From assembly GCF_009936175.1 (NCBI RefSeq), contig NZ_AP019773.1, positions 1,367,001-1,431,000 of the forward strand: DNA of 64,000 nucleotides. The letters are read 5' to 3'. Shown piece after piece: positions 46,776 to 56,189 of the stretch (the first letter of the stretch is position 1; each line of letters starts with the position of its first letter). The DNA comes from Bartonella quintana. GTDB lineage: Bacteria > Pseudomonadota > Alphaproteobacteria > Rhizobiales > Rhizobiaceae. Below the pieces are notes generated by a model. It saw only the letters and a program-made list of their open reading frames with translations. It ran no database searches and was not told the DNA's origin. The position numbers were made by a program, and so were the translations under genes.

Positions 46776-47969
46776 TTAAGCCTGCCTGAGAGCAAAAATA
46801 CCGGGAAGCACCTTGCCTTCCATCCATTCTAAAAAAGCTCCCCCTGCGGTTGAAAGATAAGTGAAATCATTGGCAACACCAGCGTGGTTAAGAGCAAAAA
46901 CCGTATCTCCCCCTCCAGCAATTGAAACACATTTCCCTGTCAAGCTGCATTCTGCTGCATGACGTGCAACTGCAATCGTTCCTTGATCAAAGGGAGACAT
47001 CTCAAAAACACCAAGGGGGCCATTCCACACAAGGGTAGCAGCTTTATCAATCACTTCATTGATATGCGCAATGGAGCGGGTACCAATATCCAAAATCATT
47101 CCATCATCAGGAATATCTCCAATATCATAGAGACGATGCGGTGCATCTTTTTCAAAGCGAAACCCAACCACTGCATCCACAGGGAGTAGAAGCGTACATT
47201 GGTGCTCTTGTGCTTTTTCAATGACTTTTTTTATCGTCTGCATTAGTGCATGTTCACACAATGACTTACCAACATGGATACCTTGTGCAGCTAAAAAACT
47301 GTTGGCCATGCCACCGCCAATCACCAAATAATCGACCTTTTCAACTAAATGATTGAGCACAAAAAGCTTACTGGAAACTTTTGCACCTCCAACAAGTGCG
47401 ACCACTGGACGCCTCGGATTGTCAAGTCCTTTTTCCAACGCCTGCAATTCACATTGTAAAGAGCGCCCCGCATAGGAGGGCAACAAATGTGTTATTCCCT
47501 CCACCGAAGCATGGGCACGATGAGAGACTGAAAAAGCATCATTGACATAAAGATCCCCATTATGGGCTAAAGCTTCAGCAAAAGAACAATCATTTTTTTC
47601 TTCACCTGGATGAAAACGAACATTTTCAAGCAGCAAAAGACCACCATTTTGCAATGCCTCAATTGCTGTCTGCGCTGCGACACCGACACAATCCGGTGCA
47701 AAAGCAACTGGTTGGTTGATTATTTTTTCCAGCACTCGCACAACGGGGCGTAGCGAAAATTCTGGCTCCCCCTGTCCTTTAGGGCGACCACAATGGGAGA
47801 GAAGAATAAGCTTAGCACCACGTTTTTGAAGCTCAAGGAGTGTTTCTTTATGCCGTTTGAGGCGGGTTTCATCGCATACCTTACCTTGCGACATTGGCAC
47901 ATTAAAATCGACCCGCACAAGAACACGTTTCCCAGTGACATCAACATCATCAAGTGTACGAAAACCCAT
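46776..47969 (-). CDS. pgk: Phosphoglycerate kinase
   Basis: Transfers the acyl phosphate of 1,3-bisphosphoglycerate to ADP in glycolysis. The start MGFRTLDDVDVTGKRVLVRVDFNVPM is diagnostic. LLLENVRFHPGEEKND, the substrate region DAFSVSHRAHASVEGI, the hinge GGAKVSSKLFVLNHLV, LVWNGPLGVFE and the nucleotide loop SIAGGGDTVFAL follow in order. ATG 47969 is preferred to the upstream start at 48056. 397 residues is normal. The fda gene starts 77 bases after its stop. Confidence 0.97.
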   Translation of the reverse strand: MGFRTLDDVDVTGKRVLVRVDFNVPMSQGKVCDETRLKRHKETLLELQKRGAKLILLSHCGRPKGQGEPEFSLRPVVRVLEKIINQPVAFAPDCVGVAAQTAIEALQNGGLLLLENVRFHPGEEKNDCSFAEALAHNGDLYVNDAFSVSHRAHASVEGITHLLPSYAGRSLQCELQALEKGLDNPRRPVVALVGGAKVSSKLFVLNHLVEKVDYLVIGGGMANSFLAAQGIHVGKSLCEHALMQTIKKVIEKAQEHQCTLLLPVDAVVGFRFEKDAPHRLYDIGDIPDDGMILDIGTRSIAHINEVIDKAATLVWNGPLGVFEMSPFDQGTIAVARHAAECSLTGKCVSIAGGGDTVFALNHAGVANDFTYLSTAGGAFLEWMEGKVLPGIFALRQA

Positions 47970-48315
47970 CACTGCTCCCTCTTCATTTTCTGTTGTTTCA
48001 AACAAAGCACCTGCCCAACTTTTTCTCCACTCAACCTGCTCTTTGTTTTTACGCAAAGAAATCCGCTATAGTCTGTATTATCTCAACCTTTGTCTCGTTC
48101 AATCTTATTCTTTTAAATTTCGCTCTTTCAGGTGATTAGAAACACCATACATTACGGACCAACCCAAAACGACGATAAAATGTATCACTAATCCCTGGAC
48201 AGCATTTTCTCTCTCTAGCCACCCGAACAACAGCCCTTACCCCGTCTTTTTTCAAAAAGAATGCGCCTTAACTTTCTCTTACAAAAACCTGACTTTCTGT
48301 TGCAAAAAAGGACCT
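47970..48315. other. gap-pgk intergenic region
   Basis: Contains the gap terminator at its gap-proximal end (reading on the minus strand), repeated TTACAAAAACCTGACTTTCT-like and TTGCAAAAAAG sequences near 48276-48310, and presumably a pgk promoter. No gene seen. Confidence 0.5.
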
Positions 48316-48324
48316 TCAGGTCCT
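48303..48324 (-). terminator. Terminator overlapping the gap stop codon
   Basis: On the minus strand AGGACCT-GA-AGGTCCT folds into a 7-bp stem followed by six T residues. The stem includes the last two codons and the TGA stop of gap (48316-48318). It should separate gap from pgk transcription. Confidence 0.85.
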
Positions 48325-49338
48325 CTCTTCGTACACTGTCTTGGCAAAAGCCACAGCCGTATCAGCCATACGGTTTGAAAAACCCCACTCATTATCGTAC
48401 CAAACCAGAACACGACAGAGTTTACCATCGATCACCTTCGTTTGATCATTGTGGAAAATAGCTGAATGTGGATTATGATTAAAATCACAACTCACGAGCT
48501 TTTCCTCCGTATAGTCCAAAATTCCTTTGAGCGCACCTCGTGCAGCAGTGCAAATAGCCGTGTTAATTTCTTCAACCATTGTGGAACGTTTAGCGGTAAA
48601 TGTCAAATCAACAACGGAAACATTAGGGGTTGGAACACGAATCGACACACCGTCGAGCAATCCTTTCAATTCTGGCAAAACCAATCCCACAGCTTTAGCC
48701 GCCCCTGTTGACGTAGGAATCATAGAGAGAGCCGCAGCACGTGCACGATAAAGATCACGATGCATTGTATCCAATACAGGTTGATCACCTGTATAAGAAT
48801 GGATTGTTGTCATAAAGCCCTTTTCAATACCAACCGTGTTGTGCAAGACTTGCGCAACAGGCGCCAAGCAGTTGGTTGTACAAGAAGCATTTGAAACAAC
48901 CCTATGTTCTTTGCTCAAAGACTGATGATTAACCCCATAGACCACAGTGAAATCTGCACCTTCAGAAGGTGCAGAAACAAGAACACGTTTTGCACCCGCA
49001 CTCAAATGCGCACTTGCTTTGTCACGCGCAGTAAAAATGCCTGTACATTCCAAGGCAATATCAATATCCAAAGCCTTCCAAGGCAATTGTGCTGGATCAC
49101 GCTCTGATGTCACCTTTATCAAACCGCACCCGACATCAATGGCATCACCCAAAACCTGAACACTACCAGGGAAATGCCCATGGACTGAATCATAGCGCAA
49201 CAAATGGGCATTGGTTTCCACCGATCCCAAATCATTCACTGCCACCACCTGAATATCTTGGCGGCCACTCTCCACAATAGCACGCAAAATATTGCGTCCA
49301 ATACGACCAAACCCATTAATTGCAACGCGAACAGTCAT
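48316..49338 (-). CDS. gap: Glyceraldehyde-3-phosphate dehydrogenase
   Basis: Oxidises glyceraldehyde-3-phosphate with NAD and phosphate. The NAD-binding start is [18 protein letters not shown]. The catalytic Cys is in [19 protein letters not shown], with His in [13 protein letters not shown]; the C-terminal [12 protein letters not shown] is also typical. 340 residues is normal. The start ATG overlaps a TGA-like remnant (GTCATCTCACATT...), because the sequence upstream is a duplicated tkt-end/gap-start junction: a second, dead gap 5' end lies at 49370-49509 between this gene and tkt. Confidence 0.97.
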   Translation of the reverse strand: MTVRVAINGFGRIGRNILRAIVESGRQDIQVVAVNDLGSVETNAHLLRYDSVHGHFPGSVQVLGDAIDVGCGLIKVTSERDPAQLPWKALDIDIALECTGIFTARDKASAHLSAGAKRVLVSAPSEGADFTVVYGVNHQSLSKEHRVVSNASCTTNCLAPVAQVLHNTVGIEKGFMTTIHSYTGDQPVLDTMHRDLYRARAAALSMIPTSTGAAKAVGLVLPELKGLLDGVSIRVPTPNVSVVDLTFTAKRSTMVEEINTAICTAARGALKGILDYTEEKLVSCDFNHNPHSAIFHNDQTKVIDGKLCRVLVWYDNEWGFSNRMADTAVAFAKTVYEERT

Positions 49339-49369
49339 CTCACATTTTCCTTATCGATCTTTTAGAGTG

Positions 49370-49509
49370 CAACAAATGGGTATTGATTTCCACCGATCCC
49401 AAATCATTCACTGCCACCACCTGAATATCTTGGCGGCCATTTCCCATAATGGCACGCAAACTCTTGCGTCCAATACGACAGATCCATTCATTGCAACGCA
49501 AACAGTCAT
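49370..49509 (-). pseudogene. Duplicated 5' end of gap next to tkt
   Basis: This repeats 49198-49338 at an offset of 172 bases, including the gap ATG, the ribosome-binding region and the first 45 or so codons (CAAATGGG, then TTTCCACCGATCCCAAATCA). Frameshifts and substitutions (for example ATGGCACGCAAACTCTTGCG) ruin the coding. Its ATG overlaps the tkt stop as ATGA, so this fragment keeps the original coupled position while the intact gap was displaced. Confidence 0.93.
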
Positions 49510-51512
49510 TTCACATTTTCCTTATTGATCTTTTCAAGCTCTTTTTCAACGGTAGCGACCACATTCTCACAAGTAATGTCGAAATGTGCATAAAGCGCAT
49601 CAATCGTCCCACTTGCACCAAATCCCTCCATGCCAATAAATATACCATCACTCCCAATAAAACGGTCCCATCCTTGCCGAATGGCAGCTTCAATGGCAAT
49701 TTTAATTGGTGCATCACCAATGAGGGCACGCTGATAGGAAAGAGATTGTTGAGCAAAGAGTTCAAAACAAGGTACAGAAACCACACGCGTTGGAATTGCG
49801 TTTTCTTCTAACAGCGCCTGTGCCTTTACTGCAATTTGCAATTCTGATCCGGAAGAAAACAAAGTAACTTGCGCATCATCACTGGCTGTTAGCAATTCAT
49901 AAGCACCGAGCATACAGAGGTTTTCTTTTTCATATTCTTGACGCAAAAGCGGTAAATTTTGTCGGCTCAAAGCCAAAGTGGAAGGTGTATTGCGTGCTTT
50001 CAAAGCCAATTGCCAACACTCAACAGTCTCCATAGCGTCCGCGGGTCGGAAAACAAAATGATTGGGAAGTGCACGCAATGCAGCCAAATGCTCCACTGGT
50101 TGATGGGTCGGACCATCTTCACCAAGACCAATGGAATCATGGGTCATGACATAAATCACCCGTAAACCCATGAGAGAAGACAAACGCATTGCGGGACGCA
50201 TATAGTCAGAAAAGCATAAAAAGGTTCCGCCATAAGGAATACAGCCTCCATGCAGAGCTAGACCATTCATCACGGCTCCCATTGCATGTTCGCGAATTCC
50301 ATAATGCAGATAGCGACCTGAAAAATCTTCAGCAGAGATACTTTTCATCTGACTGCTTTTTGTATTATTAGACCCGGTTAAGTCAGCAGAACCACCAATG
50401 GTCTCAATAACGGTTTCATTAATAACTTCAAGAGCCATTTCAGAAGCTTTACGAGTTGCAACGCAAGGACAATCTTCGACTAGCTTTTGTTTATAAGCAT
50501 CGATAGCGCCATCAAATCCGCCCACAAGATCACCGCGCATCAACCTTTCAAACTCTACCCGTTCTGACAGAGGAAGATCTGCAAATTTTTCTTTCCATTT
50601 TTGTCGTTTTTTAGCGGCATTAAGACCAGCCAAGCGCCAATTATCGAGAATATCGGCTGGAATAACGAAAGGTTCAGCCTCCCATCCTAAAGCGATACGT
50701 GTTTCAGCAATTTCGCGCGTTCCTAAAGGTGCCCCATGGACTTTATTGGTTCCAGCTTTATTTGGTGCTCCAAAGCCAATGGTTGTTTTACAAGCGATCA
50801 AAGTTGGTTTATCGGAATTTTGTGCAGCTTCAATAGCACGAGCGATTGCTCCTTGGTCATGTCCATCGACTTTGTATGTATTCCAACCAGACGCTTTAAA
50901 ACGTGCCATCTGGTCAGTACTGTCAGCAAGAGAAATCTCTCCATCGATGGAAATATTATTATCATCCCATAACACGATAAGCTTATGAAGTTTTAAATGT
51001 CCAGCAAAAGAAATGGCTTCTTGGGCAATTCCTTCCATGAGGCATCCATCACCAACCAGCGCATAGGTATAATGGTTGATGATATCGCCAAAACGTGCAT
51101 TCTGCAAGCGCTCACCCAACGCCATTCCCACGGCATTAGCCAATCCCTGCCCAAGGGGACCAGTGGTTGTTTCGATTCCCGCAGCGTGCCCATATTCTGG
51201 ATGTCCAGCAAGCTTTGACCCTATTTGGCGGAAATTTTTGAGATCCTCAAGTGAGATATCTTCATAACCAGAAAGATACAAGAGAGCATAAAGCAACATA
51301 GCCCCATGCCCAGCTGACAACACAAAACGATCACGGTCGGGCCAATGAGGATTTTTGGGATCATGGGCAAGGAACTTTGTATAAAGAACGGTAGCAATAT
51401 CGGCTGCCCCCATTGGCAAACCAGGATGGCCAGAATTCGCTTTCTCAATTGCATCAATAGCAAGAAAACGGATAGCATTAGCCATCTGATTTTGTTGCTC
51501 GGTATTTATCAT
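49506..51512 (-). CDS. tkt: Transketolase
   Basis: Thiamine diphosphate enzyme that transfers two-carbon units in the pentose phosphate pathway. It starts [23 protein letters not shown] 51512 is preferred to 51524. Markers: [13 protein letters not shown], the ThDP/Mg motif [13 protein letters not shown] to [26 protein letters not shown], and the pyrimidine-domain glutamate region [19 protein letters not shown]. It ends EKINKENVK. 668 residues is normal. First gene of the cluster on the minus strand; its stop overlaps the ATG of the dead gap fragment. Confidence 0.97.
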   Translation of the reverse strand: MINTEQQNQMANAIRFLAIDAIEKANSGHPGLPMGAADIATVLYTKFLAHDPKNPHWPDRDRFVLSAGHGAMLLYALLYLSGYEDISLEDLKNFRQIGSKLAGHPEYGHAAGIETTTGPLGQGLANAVGMALGERLQNARFGDIINHYTYALVGDGCLMEGIAQEAISFAGHLKLHKLIVLWDDNNISIDGEISLADSTDQMARFKASGWNTYKVDGHDQGAIARAIEAAQNSDKPTLIACKTTIGFGAPNKAGTNKVHGAPLGTREIAETRIALGWEAEPFVIPADILDNWRLAGLNAAKKRQKWKEKFADLPLSERVEFERLMRGDLVGGFDGAIDAYKQKLVEDCPCVATRKASEMALEVINETVIETIGGSADLTGSNNTKSSQMKSISAEDFSGRYLHYGIREHAMGAVMNGLALHGGCIPYGGTFLCFSDYMRPAMRLSSLMGLRVIYVMTHDSIGLGEDGPTHQPVEHLAALRALPNHFVFRPADAMETVECWQLALKARNTPSTLALSRQNLPLLRQEYEKENLCMLGAYELLTASDDAQVTLFSSGSELQIAVKAQALLEENAIPTRVVSVPCFELFAQQSLSYQRALIGDAPIKIAIEAAIRQGWDRFIGSDGIFIGMEGFGASGTIDALYAHFDITCENVVATVEKELEKINKENVK

Positions 51513-51836
51513 GAATGAGACCACTTTATCAAACGCGTTATTTTGTCGCTTCTTCCGTATTCTCTTAATTTTTTCAGAAATACTTTTCAGTTTATTTAAA
51601 TCGTCAGCATGAGACTTCTTACGGACACTTCAGTAATATTCCCACACATCTCTTATGCACACATACCATTTATGCCAATACTCTCAAAAAATCCAGCTTT
51701 TAATTTACATGTTTCCCCTGCTTTGCTTGCTAAAATGTCTTACATACTTAAAAATAAAATCAACATAAGATATGAGTGATTCGTTTTTGCATAAAGAACC
51801 GATAAAGGATATACACACCCAAAGGATTTAAACATC
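51513..51836. other. Divergent region between tkt and the DUF4164 gene
   Basis: AT-rich, with promoter-like stretches, but I could not isolate a definite site. No gene is supported. Confidence 0.4.
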
Positions 51837-52112
51837 ATGAACCAGGAAACTACGGTTCTACCACACGCTTTAGAGCAATTGGAAAAAGCACTAAGAACCT
51901 TAGAGATCACCATTATAAACCACAATGCTGTTATTGAGAAAAACAATGAATGGGAAGAAGAAATTCAACGAATGAACGCTGATCGTAGCCGTCTTGCCCA
52001 AGCACTGGATAAAGCCGAAGCCCAAGTGGAGCGGCTAGAAGCAGTAAACAAAGAAGTTTCCAAACGTTTGATTAAGGCAATGGAGACGATTCGTGTCGTA
52101 ATTGATAGATAA
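51837..52112 (+). CDS. DUF4164 coiled-coil protein
   Basis: A 91-residue, almost wholly helical protein (LEQLEKALRTLEITIINHNAV, EEEIQRMNADRSRLAQALDKAEAQVERLEAVNKEVSKRLIKAMETIRVVI). This matches the small rhizobial DUF4164 family, encoded immediately before zapA. The stop is 12 bases before the zapA start, so they form an operon. Role unknown; the linkage suggests division or Z-ring related work. Confidence 0.8.
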   Translation: MNQETTVLPHALEQLEKALRTLEITIINHNAVIEKNNEWEEEIQRMNADRSRLAQALDKAEAQVERLEAVNKEVSKRLIKAMETIRVVIDR

Positions 52113-52124
52113 AGGTTTGAATGC

Positions 52125-52502
52125 ATGGAAACCGTTTCCGTCACCATTGATGGTAAAGTTTATCGTATGGCTTGCGATAAAGGGCAAGAACGCCATCTCA
52201 TTGAGCTTGCGGCTCGATTGGACCAGTATATCACCCATCTGAAGGAAAATTTTGGTGAAATCGGTGATCATCGTTTATCGGTTATGGCCGGTATTATGGT
52301 TATCGATGAAATGGAAGAGATAAAACGAGAAAATAAAAAATTACAAGAAGACTACGAGGCTCTTTTACGACTAAACAATGAAAGAGATCATGCCATGGAA
52401 AGAATTATGCAAGACACAACACAACGCATTGAAAAGCTCACCAATCAATTGCTCAAAGATAACCAAACTAGCATTGATATTCAAAAACAGGAAAACCTTT
52501 AA
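52125..52502 (+). CDS. zapA: Cell division protein ZapA
   Basis: Binds FtsZ and promotes protofilament bundling at the division site. The conserved N-terminal domain begins METVSVTIDGKVYRMACDKGQERHLIELAARLDQYI, followed by HRLSVMAGIMVIDEM and a long coiled coil (KRENKKLQEDYEALLRL). 125 residues is typical. In many bacteria ssrS (6S RNA) follows zapA; I could not confirm it here. Confidence 0.93.
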   Translation: METVSVTIDGKVYRMACDKGQERHLIELAARLDQYITHLKENFGEIGDHRLSVMAGIMVIDEMEEIKRENKKLQEDYEALLRLNNERDHAMERIMQDTTQRIEKLTNQLLKDNQTSIDIQKQENL

Positions 52503-52989
52503 ACGCACACTTCAGTTCTAAACTAACCAGGGCTATAACGTCCAAAGACCGGCATAAAGGGGTGTAATTGTGGTTGCATCATTGTGAAAAAATCGTGTAA
52601 ATTGCAAAAGCAAAAGATAAAAGAACATTCTCTAAAAAAGAAAAAGCACTGCTCGTGCCTCACTTAAACTGCCGTAACTCCTTCAAAACTTCTTTCCGTG
52701 AATGATATAATCAAAATCTATTGGGAATCGCCATCTTTCATGAAGGGACAAGCGAGCACTGTCATTATATTCACGGGCACAAAATGTTGCTACTACTCTT
52801 AACCTTTAGCCGGTTCATAAGAACCCTATTATTTATTCCTTTTTCAAACAGTTTTTATGCCCCTGTCGATTCCTCTTCTGACAGATAAGAAAATTATTTT
52901 TTTGATTCTGAATGAGAAAATTTGAAATGAGAAAAACTTCCTGGATTCGGATCTTTCACTTAAGATGCAAAATGATGAATTATCATTAT
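52503..52989. other. Region after zapA, no supported gene
   Basis: About 490 bases of AT-rich sequence. This is where 6S RNA often lies in relatives, but I could not pick out the conserved bulged hairpin with confidence. The distal part merges into the decayed pyk copies. Confidence 0.4.
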
Positions 52990-53718
52990 AAATCAAAATA
53001 TTGAACGTACAGAGATAAATTAGGAATAGATAAAGCTGTTCGAAAAGTACCTAAAGACAGAGTGGAATATATAAAGAACTGTGCCTGATACAATATAAGC
53101 AACACTCGCTGCCAATTGAAACGTTCCAGCAACCACACGATACTGAATAGAATGATCATAACACACTTCAGCGCATAGTTCCAGCCTCCCATTATCAATC
53201 AACAACCGATCACCGGGTTTAACAGCTGCTAACACTTCGCTGTGCGGAAAAAAACACGCTGTACATCACCAAGAACATCATGATCATCCAATGTAAATTT
53301 TTGCCCAACACGTAAATCCTCTTGCCCTTTAACAAAACAGCCGACATGCAACTTAGGTTCCTGGAGATCCACGAAAATACCGATTGGTCAGCGAACGGTT
53401 TTTTCGACCTTCCGGATTCGCTTCACCAAATCACACATTGTTTTAAGATCTGTGTGACTCATATTAAGACGAAAAACATCTGTTCCCGTTGACTCTGGTG
53501 CAAATGTTATGCACCAACCACAGCAGCATAAGTGCGATCTTGCTCGATTTGCTGGGCGATTCGGTCCATCATCAGCACGGCTTTTTCAGTATAAAAACCA
53601 GACATGCATGCAGCAGACAACACGAAAGCCAGTTGCTGTGCTTTCACGATAGATGATAAAGCAATAATGGGTATGCTCTGGTCGGGCACTCCCCCAAAAA
53701 TATCACTCGTGTGAACAT
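52990..53718 (-). pseudogene. Mosaic of decayed pyruvate kinase fragments
   Basis: On the minus strand, directly after the intact pyk stop, pieces of pyk follow in non-native order. First IPIIALSSIVKAQQLAFVL (late part), then MSGFYTEKAVLMMDRIAQQIEQDRTYAAVVGA (middle), then VFRLNMSHTDLKTMCDLVKR (N-terminal part), continuing through DLRVGQKFTLDD and LELCAEVCYDHSIQYRVVAGT. That is fused to FQLAASVAYIVSGT (late part again). One junction is at a shared CAGATG; another joins VVAGT to QLAA. Frames are broken in several places. Confidence 0.93.
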
Positions 53719-55155
53719 TCAAACGCCCTTTGTTCCATCTTGAGAAACAGAAGCGATGCGCAGTAAATTCGTAGAGCCAGGTTTTCCAAGCGGGACGCCA
53801 GCTGTCACAAGGAATCGATCTCCTCCTTGGCAAAAGCCTTCTTGAAAAGCGATCGCCGCTGCACGATCAACCATATCCTCCAAATCCCGAGCATCTTCGG
53901 TAACCACACAATGAAGCCCCCAAACCAAAGCCAGTCGCCGTGCTGTTTTCACGATCGGCGATAAAGCAATAATGGGTATGTTCGGACGCTCACGAGATGT
54001 GCGCACACCCGTTGTGCCTGAAGCAGTATAAGCAACGATGGCTGCCAATTGAAGCGTTTCGGCGATCTGACGCGCTGCAAGAGAAATTGCATCTGTTCCT
54101 GTTGACTCTGGCGCAGGGTGTTGTGCATCAACTATAGCGGTATAAGTGCGATCTTGTTCAATTTGCTGGGCGATTCGGTCCATCATCAGCACGGCTTCTT
54201 CAGGATAAAGACCAGATGCTGATTCAGCAGACAACATTACAGCATCAGTTCCCGCATAAACTGCTGTAGCGACATCAGAAACTTCTGCCCGTGTCGGAAC
54301 AGATGATGTAATCATTGATTCGAGCATTTGCGTAGCCACAACGACAGGTTTCCCCGCTAAACGACAAGCTTTTATAAGTTCCATCTGAATGGCTGGAATC
54401 CTCTCCAACGGTACTTCCACTCCGAGATCTCCCCGTGCAATCATAATACCATCGGAAACATCAATAATTTCTTCTCTATGCGCCAAAGCTTGAGGCTTTT
54501 CGATCTTAGCCATCAAAGACACTTTGCTTTTTGTCAACTGGCGCACTGATATAATATCTTCCGGCCGCTGGATAAAAGAAAGAGCAACCCAATCAACAGA
54601 CTGTTCCAAAACTGCCTGAAGATCAGCCTTATCCTTTGGCGTCATTGGACAAAAAGGCAAAACCGTATCGGGAAGACTAACCCCTTTTCGATCAGAAATA
54701 TGGGTTCCAGCAACCACACGACACTGAACAGAATGACCGTAACACACTTCAGCGCATAATTCTAGCCTCCCATCATCAATCAATAACCGATCACCGGGTT
54801 TAACAGCCGCTAACACCTCGCTGTGCGGAAAAAAAACACGCTGTACATCACCAAGAACATCACGATCATCCAATGTAAATTTTTGCCCAACACGTAAATC
54901 CTCTTGTCCTTTAACAAAACAGCCGACACGCAACTTAGGTCCCTGGAGATCCACTAAAATACCGATTGGTCGGCGAACGGTTTTTTCGACCTTCCGGATT
55001 CGCTTCACCAAATCACACATTGTTTTACGATCTGTGTGGCTCATATTAAGACGAAAAACATCTGCTCCCGCCATAAAAAGCTTCTCAATCATCGAAATGG
55101 AAAAAGAAGAAGGGCCAAGAGTAGCAACAATTTTTACTTTACGCGCACGCTTCAC
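53719..55155 (-). CDS. pyk: Pyruvate kinase
   Basis: Last step of glycolysis: PEP plus ADP to pyruvate and ATP. It starts (GTG) KRARKVKIVATLGPSSFS. The active-site region MIARGDLGVEVPLERIPAIQ, the Mg/K-binding MAKIEKPQA, KPVVVATQMLESMITSSVPTRAEVSDVATAVYAGTDAVMLSAES, and the C-terminal domain follow. The GTG at 55155 overlaps the TGA of the DUF1036 gene (GTGA) and has AGGAG upstream, so the two are coupled; the frame continuing to 55236 is inside that gene. 478 residues is normal. Downstream lies a jumble of pyk fragments. Confidence 0.97.
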   Translation of the reverse strand: MKRARKVKIVATLGPSSFSISMIEKLFMAGADVFRLNMSHTDRKTMCDLVKRIRKVEKTVRRPIGILVDLQGPKLRVGCFVKGQEDLRVGQKFTLDDRDVLGDVQRVFFPHSEVLAAVKPGDRLLIDDGRLELCAEVCYGHSVQCRVVAGTHISDRKGVSLPDTVLPFCPMTPKDKADLQAVLEQSVDWVALSFIQRPEDIISVRQLTKSKVSLMAKIEKPQALAHREEIIDVSDGIMIARGDLGVEVPLERIPAIQMELIKACRLAGKPVVVATQMLESMITSSVPTRAEVSDVATAVYAGTDAVMLSAESASGLYPEEAVLMMDRIAQQIEQDRTYTAIVDAQHPAPESTGTDAISLAARQIAETLQLAAIVAYTASGTTGVRTSRERPNIPIIALSPIVKTARRLALVWGLHCVVTEDARDLEDMVDRAAAIAFQEGFCQGGDRFLVTAGVPLGKPGSTNLLRIASVSQDGTKGV

Positions 55156-55685
55156 GGTGAAGAATCTCCTGAAAGAATGGGAGGCTGGACAACCGAATCG
55201 TTGAACAAAGACGTATCCGTCAACTGAACCATCCAACTGGTTTGATTGCCTGTATCAATCTCTTTAAACTCAGCCTTTTGATACCCACGAGGAAAACAAT
55301 CATGAACCCCTTGAATGGTAAATTGGCTGTCTTGCACACACATGGTCACCGAACCTAGCCAGCTCCCTTTTTTCTGTGCACCCTCTGCATAAAAATAATA
55401 AAACCGCGAAGAAAGAGGCCCCTCGATCAAGGTTTTACACCCTGTAACTGGCACCGTCCACCATCCTTCACTTACCCAACCTGAAAGCGTACGATAACCA
55501 AGGGCGACGCCAACAGGCTGTTGAGTCGTATTACAAACCCGGAAATCAGCTTTTGCAAAATTAACAAGTGGGAACAAGAGTAAAACACTCACGAGAAAAA
55601 CCCCAAGTCCTCTCTGAAACACCCCTGTCTGTTTTCTGGCAACCACAAAACCGCCTTTATGACGTAAACCATTAAAACAAAACAT
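55152..55685 (-). CDS. DUF1036 exported protein
   Basis: A 177-residue protein with an N-terminal membrane/signal segment (GVFLVSVLLLFPLVNFAKA, about residues 29-48). The DUF1036 domain follows: ADFRVCNTTQQPVGVALGYRT, SEGWWTVPVTGCKTLIEGPL, RFYYFYAEGA and the C-terminal MCVQDSQFTIQGVHDCFPRGYQKAEFKEIDTG. Paired cysteines suggest disulfides in the periplasm. The function of the family is unknown, but it regularly sits just before pyk in rhizobia. I chose ATG 55685 (MFCFNGLRHK); another start at 55790 is possible. Confidence 0.85.
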   Translation of the reverse strand: MFCFNGLRHKGGFVVARKQTGVFQRGLGVFLVSVLLLFPLVNFAKADFRVCNTTQQPVGVALGYRTLSGWVSEGWWTVPVTGCKTLIEGPLSSRFYYFYAEGAQKKGSWLGSVTMCVQDSQFTIQGVHDCFPRGYQKAEFKEIDTGNQTSWMVQLTDTSLFNDSVVQPPILSGDSSP

Positions 55686-55925
55686 ACATCCCTTTTCTTC
55701 TCTGTTTTCAAGAACTTTCCAAGTGTTTAAGTGTATATAGGTATATCTTTGTTCTTTTCTGCTCCTTATCACCTTTTTGTCAATGCACACACCTCAAACT
55801 TTTACAAAATATTTAAAGTCAATTTGTAAAAAAGTGTACAGCCTGATTCACTTTTTGTTCTTCAGGCTTCCTCAACACAACTCTATTGTCGAAAAAACAG
55901 CTTAAAACAGAGAATCCGGAGAAAA

Positions 55926-56189
55926 ATGCAAATGAACACAGTAACCGATCAAACACATTCTATATCCGTAAACCAACTGCGTGCTTTTATCGAACGCATT
56001 GAACGGCTAGAAGAAGAGAAAAAAACTATTTCTGATGATATTAAAGAGGTTTATGCCGAACTTAAAGGCTCTGGTTTTGATAGTAAAGCTGTTCGGAGCA
56101 TTATACGGTTGCGCAAAAAAGAAGAACATGAACGAATGGAAGAAGAAGCGGTTATCCAACTCTATAAAAATGCGCTCGGCATGAGTTAA
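55926..56189 (+). CDS. gapR: DUF2312 protein, GapR-like nucleoid-associated protein
   Basis: A small DUF2312 protein. Caulobacter GapR is a member: it binds overtwisted AT-rich DNA as a tetramer and helps topoisomerases during replication. The sequence is typical: [52 protein letters not shown], with an acidic, helical end. 87 residues is usual. CCGGAGA lies 5 bases before the ATG. It converges with the ABC-F gene, overlapping it by 4 bases at the stop codons. Confidence 0.9.
   Translation: MQMNTVTDQTHSISVNQLRAFIERIERLEEEKKTISDDIKEVYAELKGSGFDSKAVRSIIRLRKKEEHERMEEEAVIQLYKNALGMS

Noticed and set aside
52503..52989. 6S RNA (ssrS) after zapA
   Set aside because: The position is right for ssrS in many bacteria, but I could not see the conserved closing stem and central bulge; a covariance model search would decide.
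53507..53833. Second, shorter pyruvate kinase gene
   Set aside because: The frame is a fusion of pyk pieces in the wrong order and overlaps the end of the real pyk; it is part of the fragment mosaic.
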